NCBI GenBank assembly: GCA_963835295.1 | Contig: CAWIEX010000012.1 | Location: forward strand, 186,001 to 250,000 | DNA length: 64,000 bases | Direction: 5' to 3' | Origin: JAOPZW01 sp963835295 | GTDB lineage: Bacteria > Actinomycetota > Thermoleophilia > Solirubrobacterales > Solirubrobacteraceae | Shown: one piece after another, positions 1 through 9,067 of the stretch | Numbering within the stretch: position 1 is the first letter of the stretch | Layout: every line of letters starts with the position of its first letter | Translations under genes and position numbers: made by a program | Notes under the pieces: generated by a model | The model's input: the letters and a program-made list of their open reading frames with translations, nothing else | What the model was told of the DNA's origin: nothing | Database searches by the model: none

Positions 1-915
1 GGGGCGGTCCTCGCGCCGGCGCGCGAGCGGCACGGGCTCCACCACGGGCCAACCGTCGACCCAGCGCACCGGGGTGAGGAAGGTCTCGCGCCCCAGCACG
101 TGGACCTCGGGGATGGCACCCGCGCGGCGGACGCCGAGCAGCACCATCCACCACGAGCCGTCGGGGGCCTGCACCAGGTCGGCGTGGCCGGTGTTCTGCA
201 CCGGGTGGTCGGTGCTGCGGTGGCTGAGGATCGGGTTGTCCGGACAGCCCTCGAACGGCCCCGACGGCGAGGGGCCACGCGCGATGGAGACCGCGTGGCC
301 CGCGCCGGTGCCGCCCTCGGCGATGAGCAGGTACCACGTGCCGCCGATCTCGTAGAGGTGCGGCGCCTCGGGGAACTGCAGCCCGGTTCCCGACCACAGC
401 CCCCGCGGCTGCTCGAGCGGGCGGCCGCTGTGCGGGTCCAGGTGGACCTGCTTGATCTGCCCGCTCACCGCGTCGACGCCGCCGGTGCCGCCGCCGAGCT
501 CGGAGTAGGTCAGCCAGCACGTCCCCTCGGCGTCCCAGGCGAGGTCGGGGTCGATGCCGGTCGCGCCCTCGATCGCGACGGGATCCGACCACGGGCCGCG
601 CGGGTCCTCGGCCGTGTAGATGCCGTGGCCGCCCGTCGAGACGTTGGTCGTCACGAGCCAGAAGAGGCCGTCGTGGTGGCGCAGGGTCGGTGCGTAGATG
701 CCGCCCGACGAGCGCGCGCCGGCGAGCGGCAGCTGCTCGGGGCGGTCCAGCGCATTGGCCACGAGCGTCCACGTCTGCAGGTCGTCGCTGTGGTGGATCG
801 GGACGCCGGGGAAGTACTCGAAGCTCGAGCAGGCCAGGTAGTAGCCGTCGTCGGCACGGCACACGCTGGGATCGGGGAAGAAGCCCGGGACGACCGGGTT
901 GGCGGGGGCGATCAC
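1..915 (-). CDS. Glycoside hydrolase family 43 protein (beta-xylosidase/arabinofuranosidase type), C-terminus cut by window edge
   Basis: Reading from a GTG at 915, about 305 residues are open to the window edge with no stop. The N-terminal half carries the GH43 five-blade propeller signature: general-base Asp in FFPDPSV near residue 13, pKa-modulating Asp in GIDPDL, and acid Glu in PEAPHLY. These are the usual three catalytic carboxylates. No signal peptide is seen, so it probably acts in the cytoplasm on imported xylo- or arabino-oligosaccharides. Its GTG overlaps the TGA of the LacI gene (912-915), so the two are translationally coupled. Exact substrate cannot be told from sequence alone. 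Confidence 0.85.
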   Translation of the reverse strand, partial: MIAPANPVVPGFFPDPSVCRADDGYYLACSSFEYFPGVPIHHSDDLQTWTLVANALDRPEQLPLAGARSSGGIYAPTLRHHDGLFWLVTTNVSTGGHGIYTAEDPRGPWSDPVAIEGATGIDPDLAWDAEGTCWLTYSELGGGTGGVDAVSGQIKQVHLDPHSGRPLEQPRGLWSGTGLQFPEAPHLYEIGGTWYLLIAEGGTGAGHAVSIARGPSPSGPFEGCPDNPILSHRSTDHPVQNTGHADLVQAPDGSWWMVLLGVRRAGAIPEVHVLGRETFLTPVRWVDGWPVVEPVPLARRREDRP

Positions 916-1922
916 GGCTCGCGTGCGACGGTGCTCTGGCGCACGACCAGGCTGGTGGCGAGCTCCACCCTCGTCTGGGTGTCGTCGCCGAGGACGATCC
1001 GGGTCGCCGTCGCCGCCATCTCGGTCAGCGGCTGGCGGATGGTGGTCAAGGGCGGCCACGCCCAGCGCGCCATCGGCAGGTCGTCGAAGCCGATGACGCT
1101 GAGGTCGTCGGGCACGCGCAGGCCGAGCACACGCGCCGCCTCGTAGAGGCCGAAGGCCTGCAGGTCGCTGCCGGCGAAGATGGCCGTCGGCGGGTCGGGC
1201 AGCGAGAGCAGCGCGCGCCCCTCCACGTAGGCGCGGTCGACGTGGAAGTCGCCGTGGCGGATGAGCTGCGCGTCGACGGGCACGCCCGCCGTCACGAGCG
1301 CCGTGCGATAGCCGTCCTCGCGGGCGCGGCTGCAGAGCATCTTCGCCGGCCCGGCGATCATGCCGATGCGCCGGTGACCGAGCTCGAGCAGGTGGCGCGT
1401 CGCGGTGAGCCCGCCGTTCCAGTTGGTGGCGCCCACCGATGGCACCCCCGGGGCGGGCTCGCCCGCGGGGTCGACGACGACGAAGGGGATGCTGCGCGCG
1501 CGCAGGCGTGCCGCCTGCTCCTCGCTGAGCTCGGAGACGACGAGGATGACGCCGCCGGTGCGCCGCGAGGCGACTGCGTCGACCCACGAGCGCCCCAGCG
1601 CGCCGGGGCCCTCCTGGGCGGACAGGACGACGCCGAGCTCGTGCTCGCGCGCGACCTCCTCGACGCCGCGGATGATCTCGATCGCCCACGGGCTCTCGAG
1701 CTCGTTGAAGACGACGTCGAGCAGCCCGGCCCGCCGGTCGCGCGCCGGCGGCCGGCGGCGATAGCCGTGCTCGCGCAGCAGGCGCTCCACCCGCGCGCGC
1801 GTGGCGGGGGCGACATCGGCGCGGCCGTTGATGACCTTCGACACGGTCGGCACCGACACGCCCGCCGCGCCGGCGACATCGGCGATCGTGACGCGGCCGC
1901 TTCCGTTCTCGGGGCGGGACAC
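912..1922 (-). CDS. LacI-family transcriptional regulator
   Basis: N-terminal LacI helix-turn-helix (TIADVAGAAGVSVPTVSKVI) is followed by a periplasmic-binding-protein-like sensor domain, total about 336 residues, normal for the family. An in-frame ATG exists at 1979, but the GTG at 1922 puts the HTH about 10 residues from the N-terminus, as in typical LacI proteins. It also leaves the operator-like sequences at 1936-1975 outside the gene, so I prefer 1922. It is coupled to the GH43 gene and divergent from GH5. It most likely represses this hemicellulose locus and releases on binding a sugar; the inducer is unknown. Confidence 0.88.
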   Translation of the reverse strand: MSRPENGSGRVTIADVAGAAGVSVPTVSKVINGRADVAPATRARVERLLREHGYRRRPPARDRRAGLLDVVFNELESPWAIEIIRGVEEVAREHELGVVLSAQEGPGALGRSWVDAVASRRTGGVILVVSELSEEQAARLRARSIPFVVVDPAGEPAPGVPSVGATNWNGGLTATRHLLELGHRRIGMIAGPAKMLCSRAREDGYRTALVTAGVPVDAQLIRHGDFHVDRAYVEGRALLSLPDPPTAIFAGSDLQAFGLYEAARVLGLRVPDDLSVIGFDDLPMARWAWPPLTTIRQPLTEMAATATRIVLGDDTQTRVELATSLVVRQSTVAREP

Positions 1923-1948
1923 GGTCGAGAAACTACCAGAGGTTTCGG

Positions 1949-2070
1949 CGAACTTTCGAGATTTCTCGACGTCGAACACTGCTGGTTAGCGCTGGCTCTT
2001 GACCGGGAAGGTACGCCTGGCCTAGCGTGCGGGTCCGAAAACGAGGAGGAGCATTGGTGCGAAACTTTCG
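1949..2070. promoter_or_regulatory. LacI-type operator candidates (CGAA-N-TTCG class) between the divergent genes
   Basis: CGAAACTTTCG at 2060-2070 is a perfect 11-bp palindrome around a central C. It lies directly behind the GTG start of the GH5 gene. A related CGAACTTTCG lies at 1949-1958 beside CGAGATTTCTCG. CGAA-N-TTCG is the reported operator type of actinobacterial xylan-responsive LacI regulators (BxlR of Streptomyces). The sites therefore flank the divergent promoters of the lacI-GH43 and GH5 genes. Binding is inferred. Confidence 0.5.
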
Positions 2071-3466
2071 GTCACAGCCGCTACGCGTGGACGGCGACGC
2101 GATCGTCGACGGCGAGGGCAGCCGCGTGGTCCTGCGCGGGGTCGGACTCGGCGGGTGGATGAACATGGAGAACTTCATCACCGGCTATCCGGCCACGGAG
2201 AGCCAGATGCGGGCCTCCGTGGCGACGGTGCTCGGGCCCGAGCGCTCGGCGCGCTTCTTCGATCGCTTGCTCACGCGCTTCTTCGAGGACGGCGACGCGC
2301 AGCTGCTCGCCGACCTCGGCGTCAACTGCGTGCGGATCCCGGTCAACTACCGCCACTTCGAGCGCGACGAGCGCCCGTTCGAGCTGCGCGAGGAGGGCTT
2401 CGAGCGCCTCGACCGCGTGGTGCGCCTGTGCGCCGAGCACGGGATCTACAGCGTGATCGACCTGCACGCGGCGCCCGGCTGCCAGAACCAGCACTGGCAC
2501 TCCGACAACCCGACGCACATCGCCGCCTTCTGGCAACACCCGCACTTCCAGGACCGCGTGGTGAACCTGTGGCAGGCGTTCGCCACGCGCTATCGCGACG
2601 AGCCGTGGATCGGGGGCTACAACCTGCTCAACGAGCCCGCGGACCCCAGCGGCGCGGTCGTCGGGCCGTTCCACGACCGGCTCGTGGCCGCCATCCGCGA
2701 GATCGACACCGACCACATCGTCTTCGTCGACGGCAACACCTACTCGACGGACTTCTCGATGTTCGCCGAGCCCTACGAGAACGCCGTGTACGCCTGCCAC
2801 GACTACGCGCGCGCTGGCATGTCCTTCGGCGGCCCGTATCCGGGCGAGACCCAGGGCCAGTGGATCGACCGCGACTTCCTGGAGGAGAAGTTCCTCGAGC
2901 GCTCGAGCTACCAGCGCGAGACCGGGACGCCGATCTGGGTCGGGGAGTTCGGCCCCGTCTACACGGGCGACCCCGAGCGCGACGAGCAGCGCTACCAGAT
3001 CCTCTCCGACCAGCTCGACATCTACGACCGCTACGGCGCGGGGTGGTCGATCTGGACCTACAAGGACGTCGGGCTGCAGGGCCTCGTCCACGCCGCGCCC
3101 GACAGCCCGTACATGGAGCGCTTCGGCGCCCTGATCGAGAAGAAGGCGCGCCTGGGCGTCGACTCGTGGGGCTCGACCGACCAGGAGGTCCCCGAGGTCC
3201 TCGAGCCCGTGCACGAGCTGATCGCGCGCGAGTTCCCGGACTGGTCGCCGTACCCATGGAGCCCGCGCGGGACGGCCGACGACCTCGTGCGCCACATCCT
3301 CTTCGCCCAGGCGATGCTCACCGAGTACGCCGAGCACTTCCGCGACCTCTCCGACGACGACCTCGACCAGTTGGCCGACTCGTTCGCCCTCGCGCGCTGC
3401 GCGACGCGCACGCGGCTATGCGACCTCTTGGCCTCGCGCACCGGCACGGCGGCCGGGCAGGCCTGA
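2057..3466 (+). CDS. Glycoside hydrolase family 5 (cellulase-superfamily) protein
   Basis: TIM-barrel GH5 enzyme of about 469 residues. Visible landmarks are RGVGLGGWMNMENF near the N-terminus, DLHAAPG, the acid/base Glu193 in NLLNEPAD, and the nucleophile Glu297 in WVGEFGP. The start is taken as GTG 2057 because GAGGAGGAG ends 5 nt upstream; the in-frame ATG at 2027 precedes that ribosome binding site. No signal peptide is evident, so the protein looks cytoplasmic. It is divergent from the LacI regulator with an operator-like palindrome at its start codon, and 25 nt upstream of the GH10 gene. Likely a beta-glucanase/mannanase/xylan-side enzyme; subfamily not assigned. Confidence 0.85.
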   Translation: MRNFRSQPLRVDGDAIVDGEGSRVVLRGVGLGGWMNMENFITGYPATESQMRASVATVLGPERSARFFDRLLTRFFEDGDAQLLADLGVNCVRIPVNYRHFERDERPFELREEGFERLDRVVRLCAEHGIYSVIDLHAAPGCQNQHWHSDNPTHIAAFWQHPHFQDRVVNLWQAFATRYRDEPWIGGYNLLNEPADPSGAVVGPFHDRLVAAIREIDTDHIVFVDGNTYSTDFSMFAEPYENAVYACHDYARAGMSFGGPYPGETQGQWIDRDFLEEKFLERSSYQRETGTPIWVGEFGPVYTGDPERDEQRYQILSDQLDIYDRYGAGWSIWTYKDVGLQGLVHAAPDSPYMERFGALIEKKARLGVDSWGSTDQEVPEVLEPVHELIAREFPDWSPYPWSPRGTADDLVRHILFAQAMLTEYAEHFRDLSDDDLDQLADSFALARCATRTRLCDLLASRTGTAAGQA

Positions 3467-3491
3467 CCACCACACCACGAAGGGAGACCTC

Positions 3492-4549
3492 ATGTCCCGG
3501 TCCAACTTCTCGCGACGAGCATGGGCGTGTGGGAGCGCCCTCGCCCTCGTCCTCATGGCGCTCGCGGCGGGTCCCGCGCAGGCGCATCATCCGCGCGGGC
3601 TGCGTGACCTCGCCCAGCGCCCGCTGATCGGCACCGCGGTCAACACCGACCTGCTGGACTCCGATCCGACCTACACCGCCATCCTCGACCGCGAGTTCAA
3701 CAGCGTCACGCCCGAGAACGCGATGAAGTGGGAGAGCGTCGAGGCCCAGCGCGGCGTCCTCGACTTCTCGGCGGCCGACAGGCTCGTCGCCCACGCCCGC
3801 GCCCACCATCAGATCGTCCGCGGTCACACGCTCGTGTGGCACAGCCAGCTGCCGGCATGGCTGACCTCGGGCACCTTCACCAACGACGAGCTCGAGGCGA
3901 TCCTCCACAAGCACATCACCGACGAGGTCTCGCACTTCCGCGGGCGGATCTACGCGTGGGACGTCGTCAACGAGGCCTTCAACGAGGACGGGACGCTGCG
4001 CGACACGATCTGGCTGCGCCAGCTCGGCCCGGCCTACATCGCCAAGGCGTTCCGCTGGGCCCACCAGGCCGATCCGCACGCCAAGCTCTACTACAACGAC
4101 TACAACCTCGAGGCGATCGGCCCAAGAGCGACGCGGCGCTTGCGCTCGTCCAGAGCCTGCGCCGCCAGGGCGTGCCGATCGACGGCGTCGGCTTCCAGGG
4201 CCATCTCGGGATCCAGTACCCCTATCCCGACACGCTGGGCGAGAACCTCAAGCGCTTCGCGGCGGCGGGCTTCGACGTCGCCATCACCGAGGCCGACGTG
4301 CGCATGCCGCTCCCGGTGACCGACGAGAAGCTGGCGACCCAGGCCTACTACTTCACGGGCATGCTGAAGAGCTGCCAGGCCGTGCGCCGGTGCGTGTCGT
4401 TCACGGTGTGGGGCTTCGACGACAAGCACTCATGGGTGCCGACGGTGTTCGCCGGGGAGGGCGCCGCGACGCCCTTCGACGAGAACTACCAGCCCAAGCC
4501 GGCGTACTTCGCGCTGCGCGACGCGCTGGCGCGCCATCGCCACTGGTGA
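3492..4549 (+). pseudogene. Secreted GH10 endo-1,4-beta-xylanase with one frameshift
   Basis: Begins with a clear Sec signal peptide (basic start, long Ala/Leu core, AQA cleavage region near residue 35) behind GAAGGGAG. GH10 hallmarks are present: VWHSQLP, acid/base Glu161 in WDVVNEAF, and nucleophile Glu near 267 in ITEADVR. The reading frame breaks at about 4119-4124: NLEAIGP continues as KSDAALALVQ only in the next frame. One base appears to be missing after a C-run. Corrected length is about 352 residues, a full single-domain xylanase. It could be a true mutation or a sequencing indel. With GH5 and GH43 it would degrade xylan outside the cell. Confidence 0.8.
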
Positions 4550-4577
4550 GCTGACGCCACGGCGGTAAGGTCGGCGG

Positions 4578-5651
4578 GTGAGGCGCAGCCTCGCCCACAT
4601 CGCCGTCCTTGCCGCCGTCGTGGCGGCCTGCGCGCCCGCCGCCGAGGCGGCGCCGGCGCCGGCGCCGCCTGGTCAGATCGTGGCCTCGGGGATTCCCTAC
4701 GCCTCGAACGTGACCTTCGATGCTCGCGGCGGCATGTGGGTGACCTCCGGCGCGCCGTTCGCCCAGGCGGGCGATGGCGTCTGGTACGTGGCGCATGCCG
4801 GGTCCAAGCCGGTGCACGTCATCCGCGGGACCCTGACGGCGCTCGGCCTCACGTGGTTTCGCGGCCGGCTCTACGTCGCCTCGACAACGAGCCGGGTCAC
4901 GGGGATCGTGTCGCGCTACTCGGCCTTCGACGGACGGCGCTTCGCGCACCGCCGCGTGATCATCCGGGCGATCTCGATCGGCCGCCACGGGCTCGGCACG
5001 ATCGCGCCGGGGCCCAACGGGCGGCTCTACGTGGGCGTCGGCGCCGAGCAGGACAGGCTCGCCGGCGGCCACCTGACGTCCGGCACGGTGGTGTCGTTCA
5101 AGGGCGACGGGAGTGACCTGCGCATCGAGGCCAAGGGGCTGCGGGGGCCCTTCGGCCTGGCCTTCCTGCCGGGCACCGCCTCGCTGCTGGTCACCGACGA
5201 CGGCCGCGACGACCTCGGCCTGCACCGGCCGCCGGACGAGCTCAACCTCGTGCGCGATGTGACGCGTGCCGCGCCCGACTTCGGCTTCCCCGACTGCGCT
5301 GACCGGGGCGGTCGCGCCTGTGCGACGACGGCGGCGCCGCTCGCCCTCCTGCCCGCCCATGCCGGCGTCGGGGGCGTGGCCGTCACGCCGGACTGGGGCG
5401 GCCGCGGCCTGACCGCCTTCGTGGCCGAGAACGGCTCGGTCGTGGGGGGTGTCGACGCCGGGCATGAGGTGCGGCGCATCGAGCTGCGCCGCCGCCCGGG
5501 CGGCGGCTACGCCGCCGCCAGCTCGGTCTTCGCCACCGGGTTCGGCGAGCAGGACGCGCTGGGGACCGCCATCGGCCCCGGCGGCGCGCTCTACCTCACC
5601 CTCTGGGGAACCGGCGCCGTCGTGCGCTTCTTCCCGGGATACCACCCCTGA
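4578..5651 (+). CDS. Secreted six-bladed beta-propeller protein, glucose/sorbosone dehydrogenase-like
   Basis: 357 residues from a GTG at 4578. An Ala-rich signal peptide (residues about 1-25) is followed by a Pro/Ala spacer. The body has repeated propeller-type strands such as PNGRLYVGVG, PFGLAFLPG, LLVTDDGRDD and GALYLTLWG. These are typical of soluble PQQ-glucose dehydrogenase/SMP30-like propellers. NELNLV-type motifs usual in GSDH proteins appear as DELNLV near residue 218. Exported or surface-attached. The catalytic role is not established, since PQQ/Ca ligands cannot be verified by eye. It follows the xylanase by 28 nt and may be a bystander. Confidence 0.6.
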   Translation: MRRSLAHIAVLAAVVAACAPAAEAAPAPAPPGQIVASGIPYASNVTFDARGGMWVTSGAPFAQAGDGVWYVAHAGSKPVHVIRGTLTALGLTWFRGRLYVASTTSRVTGIVSRYSAFDGRRFAHRRVIIRAISIGRHGLGTIAPGPNGRLYVGVGAEQDRLAGGHLTSGTVVSFKGDGSDLRIEAKGLRGPFGLAFLPGTASLLVTDDGRDDLGLHRPPDELNLVRDVTRAAPDFGFPDCADRGGRACATTAAPLALLPAHAGVGGVAVTPDWGGRGLTAFVAENGSVVGGVDAGHEVRRIELRRRPGGGYAAASSVFATGFGEQDALGTAIGPGGALYLTLWGTGAVVRFFPGYHP

Positions 5652-5714
5652 ATCCGTGCGCTTTCTGTCGAAGTGCTCAAGCTCTCCCTCGTTGGCGGCG
5701 ATACAGACTGCACC

Positions 5715-5972
5715 GTGCCCGAGAACCGCAAGCTCAACGTCGCCTGGCCGCCGCTGGAGCGCATGCCGGCCCACATCCAGGACGCTCTGCGCGCCGGAGA
5801 GCTGCACGACCGCGGTGCCGGGCCGCCCCTGAACGCCGAGCAGGTCGAGGCGCTCATGGACCTCACGAGCTGGGCCTTCAACGGCGTGGCGCCCGATCAT
5901 CCGCAGTACGAGGGCCGCCTGGCGGCCTGGGCGGCGCAGGCGCTCGAGCGCCACGGCCACCGCGCCGCCTGA
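5715..5972 (+). CDS. Small hypothetical protein (about 85 residues)
   Basis: A short helical, acidic/neutral protein containing LNAEQVEALMDLTSWAF, which reads as a real amphipathic helix rather than a shadow frame. I take GTG 5715 as start; an in-frame GTG at 5673 would add 14 less protein-like residues. Neither has a strong ribosome binding site. I recognise no family. It sits alone between the propeller protein and arginase, same strand. Confidence 0.45.
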   Translation: MPENRKLNVAWPPLERMPAHIQDALRAGELHDRGAGPPLNAEQVEALMDLTSWAFNGVAPDHPQYEGRLAAWAAQALERHGHRAA

Positions 5973-6023
5973 CCCGCACGGGTCGCCGCGCAGGGCGCGG
6001 CCTGAGAGGATCGGCAGACCACC

Positions 6024-6926
6024 ATGGCGGACAGCGCGATCGCGATCATCGGCGCGGCGCTCGACCTCGGCGCGGGGCGCCGGGGCGTCGACATGGGCCC
6101 TTCGGCCATCCGCTACGCGGGCCTCGAGGAGCGCCTGGCCTCGTTGGGGTGCGACTGCGCGGACTGGGGCAACGTCGAGACCCCCGTGGCCGAGGCGACC
6201 GCGAGCGGCGACCCGCGGGCGCGCTTCTTGTCCGAGATTCGCAGCACGTGCGAGCGCGTCGCACGGCGCGTCGGCGAGGCGGTGGGGCAGGGGCGTCTGC
6301 CGATCGTGCTCGGCGGCGATCACTCGATCGCACTCGGGACGCTCGGCGGGCTGGCGGCCGCGGCTGGCGGGCCGGGCGCGGCGCTGTGGATCGACGCCCA
6401 CGGCGACCTCAACACGCCGCAGACCACGCCGAGCGGCAACGTGCACGGGATGCCGCTGGCCGCCGCCCTCGGGCACGGCGGCGAGGGCTTCGAGAGCGAC
6501 GCGTGGCCGCTGCCGGCGCTCGACCCCGCGCGCTCGACGCTCATCGGCGTCCGCTCGCTCGACGATGGCGAGCGCGCGCTGCTCGGCGCGCTCGACCTGG
6601 CGGTGCACACGATGAGCGAGATCGACCGGCGCGGCATCGAGCCGCTCGTCGCCCACGCGCTGGAGCGCGCGGCCGGCGCCGCCTTCGTCCACGTGTCGCT
6701 GGACATGGACGCGCTCGATCCGGAGGTCGCGCCCGGCGTGGGCACCGCGGTGCGCGGCGGCCTGTCCTACCGCGAGGCGCACCTGGCGATGGAGCTCGTC
6801 GCCGAGTCGGGCCTGCTGGGCTCGTTCGAGATCGTCGAGGTCAACCCGATCCTCGATCGCGAGAACGCCACGGCGGCGCTGGCGGTGGAGCTGGCGGCGA
6901 GCGCGTTCGGGGCGCGGATCCTGTAG
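6024..6926 (+). CDS. rocF: Arginase (ureohydrolase family)
   Basis: 300 residues with the full set of binuclear manganese motifs: GGDHS (His100), DAHGDLN (Asp124, His126, Asp128), SGNVHGMP substrate loop, and DMDALDP near 226-232. It should hydrolyse L-arginine to ornithine and urea in the cytoplasm. The SGNVHGM loop is characteristic of arginases rather than agmatinases. A free-standing gene with GAGAGGA upstream; no urease nearby in this window. Close relatives such as formiminoglutamase or guanidinobutyrase are less likely. Confidence 0.88.
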   Translation: MADSAIAIIGAALDLGAGRRGVDMGPSAIRYAGLEERLASLGCDCADWGNVETPVAEATASGDPRARFLSEIRSTCERVARRVGEAVGQGRLPIVLGGDHSIALGTLGGLAAAAGGPGAALWIDAHGDLNTPQTTPSGNVHGMPLAAALGHGGEGFESDAWPLPALDPARSTLIGVRSLDDGERALLGALDLAVHTMSEIDRRGIEPLVAHALERAAGAAFVHVSLDMDALDPEVAPGVGTAVRGGLSYREAHLAMELVAESGLLGSFEIVEVNPILDRENATAALAVELAASAFGARIL

Positions 6927-7356
6927 GCGCCCCCTCGGTCGTCCGCTCTTCGCTTGTGGCGCCGCGCGGCGCTTACTGCCGCAGAGAGGAAGAAGGGAGT
7001 GGGCGGCGGTCCGGGCGCCCGCGGTTGCTTGCGGGCACGACTGTCCTGCCCAGCGGTCGTCCTGCGACCTCCAGGCAGGACACTTCGCCGAGTCACGTCG
7101 GCGCGCGGAGTTCCGGCACTTGTCGCGCCTGCCGCGTCTGCGAAGACTGTGGCGAAAGAGGCACGCATCGCGCACCAAGACGCATACGACGGAGGAAGAC
7201 GACACGGGCCGCGAGCCGCCGGGCGCCTCCCTTCCCTCGGTGATGCTGTTAGGCGCCGCGGAGCGCCGCCCGCGCGGCGAGGTCGACCCCTCGTCCGGAC
7301 GGCCGTTGGCAAATCTCCACAAACCCAGTAGACATTCATGTACTTTGTTTCCCCCG
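6927..7356. other. Intergenic stretch, no gene seen
   Basis: 430 nt between arginase and the dioxygenase. All frames show only shadow ORFs. Composition becomes locally AT-richer just before the next gene, where TTGGCA followed 17 nt later by TAGACA (about 7303-7331) could be a weak promoter. No RNA structure or repeat was recognised. Confidence 0.4.
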
Positions 7357-7851
7357 ATGCCTGACGCCACCCCCGCCATCCTCGGGCGCGCCGAGCTGCG
7401 CCGGATCGTGACCGGCCTGGCCGCCGCCCCTGAGGGGTGGAGGCATCTCGTCCGCCACGACCCCGCCCAGCGCGTCTTCGAGTGCCTGCGCCTGGACGAC
7501 CAGATCGAGATCTGGCTCATCTGCTGGATGCCTGGCCAGGACACGGGGTTCCATGACCACGACCTCTCCTCGGGCGCGGTCGTCGTCGCGCAGGGGGCGG
7601 TCGTGGAGGAGCGCCTGCGCCTGGGCGGGCCGCCGTCGCGGCGGCGCTACGTGCCCGGCGACGCGTTCGAGTTCTCACCGGTAGACATCCATCGCGTGAC
7701 CCATGCGGGCACGACGCCCGCGACCACCATCCACGCGTACTCGCCACCGCTGCGGCGGATGGGCGCCTACCTGATCCAGCCGGGCGGCGCGCTCGAGCGC
7801 CACCCGCTGGCCAAGAATCAGGAGCTGCGTCCGCTGAACTCGGCCACCTGA
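7357..7851 (+). CDS. Cysteine dioxygenase-family cupin
   Basis: 164 residues from ATG 7357. Cupin iron ligands are seen in GFHDHDLSSG (His66, His68) and the second cupin strand VDIHRVTHAG (His112/His116), with HAYSPPL near 126-132 matching the active-site Tyr region of bacterial type I cysteine dioxygenases. Expected reaction: L-cysteine plus O2 to cysteine sulfinate. Bacterial homologues may instead use 3-mercaptopropionate. It is 18 nt upstream of the carbonic anhydrase gene, probably one transcript. Confidence 0.75.
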   Translation: MPDATPAILGRAELRRIVTGLAAAPEGWRHLVRHDPAQRVFECLRLDDQIEIWLICWMPGQDTGFHDHDLSSGAVVVAQGAVVEERLRLGGPPSRRRYVPGDAFEFSPVDIHRVTHAGTTPATTIHAYSPPLRRMGAYLIQPGGALERHPLAKNQELRPLNSAT

Positions 7852-7869
7852 TCCAAGGAGAACGACACC

Positions 7870-8361
7870 GTGAGCTCCACCGACGAGCTGCTGCGCAATG
7901 CCGAGGCCTACGCCGCGAGCTTCGACCAGGGCGACCTGCCGATTCCGCCGGCCCGCAAGCTCGCCGTGCTCGCCTGCATGGACGCGCGCCTGAACCCCTA
8001 CGCGCTGCTCGGCCTGCAGGAGGGCGACGCCCACATCATCCGCAACGCCGGCGGCGTCGTCACCGACGACGAGATCCGCTCGCTGGCGATCTCCCAACGG
8101 CTGCTGGGAACCGAGGAAATCATCCTCATCCACCACACCGACTGCGGGATGCTCACGTTCACCGACGACGAGTTCAAGCGCTCGGTCCAGGACGACGTCG
8201 GGATCAAGCCCACGTGGGCTGCCGAGGCGTTTCCCGACCTCGACGAGGACGTCCGGCAGTCGATCGCCCGCATCCAGGCGAGCCCTTTCATCCCGCACAA
8301 GGACTCGGTGCGCGGGTTCGTCTACGAGGTCGAGACCGGGCGCCTGCGCGAGGTGACCTGA
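7870..8361 (+). CDS. Beta-class carbonic anhydrase (Rv1284-like)
   Basis: 163 residues from GTG 7870, with AAGGAG 8 nt upstream. Zinc ligands Cys36, His89 and Cys92 and the Asp38/Arg40 dyad are in CMDAR and HHTDCG. The stretches IRSLAISQRLLGT and HTDCGMLTFTDD closely resemble the Mycobacterium tuberculosis Rv1284 type from memory. Converts CO2 and bicarbonate in the cytoplasm. Downstream of the cysteine dioxygenase and close to the O-methyltransferase. Confidence 0.92.
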   Translation: MSSTDELLRNAEAYAASFDQGDLPIPPARKLAVLACMDARLNPYALLGLQEGDAHIIRNAGGVVTDDEIRSLAISQRLLGTEEIILIHHTDCGMLTFTDDEFKRSVQDDVGIKPTWAAEAFPDLDEDVRQSIARIQASPFIPHKDSVRGFVYEVETGRLREVT

Positions 8362-8395
8362 GGCACCGGGCGCGGAGCCCCGCGACAATCCGGGC

Positions 8396-9067
8396 GTGCC
8401 CGCGACCTCCAACCGGGACCGCTGGACGGCGGTAGACCGCTACCTCGCCGACCGGCTGCTCGAGCCCGACGCCGCGCTGGACGCGGCGCTCGAGGCCAGC
8501 GCGACCGCCGGCCTGCCGGCGCACGGCGTCTCCCCGGCCCAGGGCAGGCTGCTCGAGCTGCTCGCGCGCATCCAGGGCGCCCGCACGATCCTCGAGCTCG
8601 GCACGCTTGGCGGGTACAGCACGATCTGGCTCGGGCGTGCGCTGCCGCCAGGCGGCCGGCTGGTCACCCTGGAACGCGACGCGGGCTACGCCGAGGTCGC
8701 CCGCGCGAATCTCGCCCGCGCCGGGCTGGCGGACGTCGTCGAGGTGCGCGTCGGCCGAGCTCGCGAGACGCTCGCCGCGCTCGCGGCCGAGGGCCACGAC
8801 CCGTTCGACTTCGTCTTCATCGACGCCGACAAGGCCGGCAACGCGGAGTACCTCGAGGCCGCGCTCGAGCTCTCACGCCCCGGCACGCTGATCGTGGCCG
8901 ACAACGTGATCCGCGGCGGCTCGGTCCTCGATGGCGACGATGCGAGCGCCGTCGGCGTGCGGCGCTTCTTCGACCTGATCGCGGCCGAGCCGCGCCTGCG
9001 CGCCACCGCCATCCAGACGGTGGGGGAGAAGGGCTACGACGGCTTCGCCCTCGTGGTGGTGTCCTAG
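8396..9067 (+). CDS. SAM-dependent O-methyltransferase (family 3, caffeoyl-CoA type)
   Basis: 223 residues from GTG 8396. SAM-binding motif I is LELGTLGGYSTIWL. The metal/catechol region is DFVFIDADKAGN followed by ADNVIRGG, the classic divalent-metal Asp/Asn set of COMT/CCoAOMT-like enzymes. Substrate unknown, probably a catechol or small phenolic. Its TAG overlaps the TAG of the convergent MFS gene at 9064-9067, so the two genes share their ends. Confidence 0.85.
   Translation: MPATSNRDRWTAVDRYLADRLLEPDAALDAALEASATAGLPAHGVSPAQGRLLELLARIQGARTILELGTLGGYSTIWLGRALPPGGRLVTLERDAGYAEVARANLARAGLADVVEVRVGRARETLAALAAEGHDPFDFVFIDADKAGNAEYLEAALELSRPGTLIVADNVIRGGSVLDGDDASAVGVRRFFDLIAAEPRLRATAIQTVGEKGYDGFALVVVS

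Noticed and set aside
4401..7544. A 1047-residue minus-strand ORF
   Set aside because: Arg/Gly/Ala-rich antisense of the propeller, arginase and dioxygenase genes, which all carry real motifs on the plus strand.
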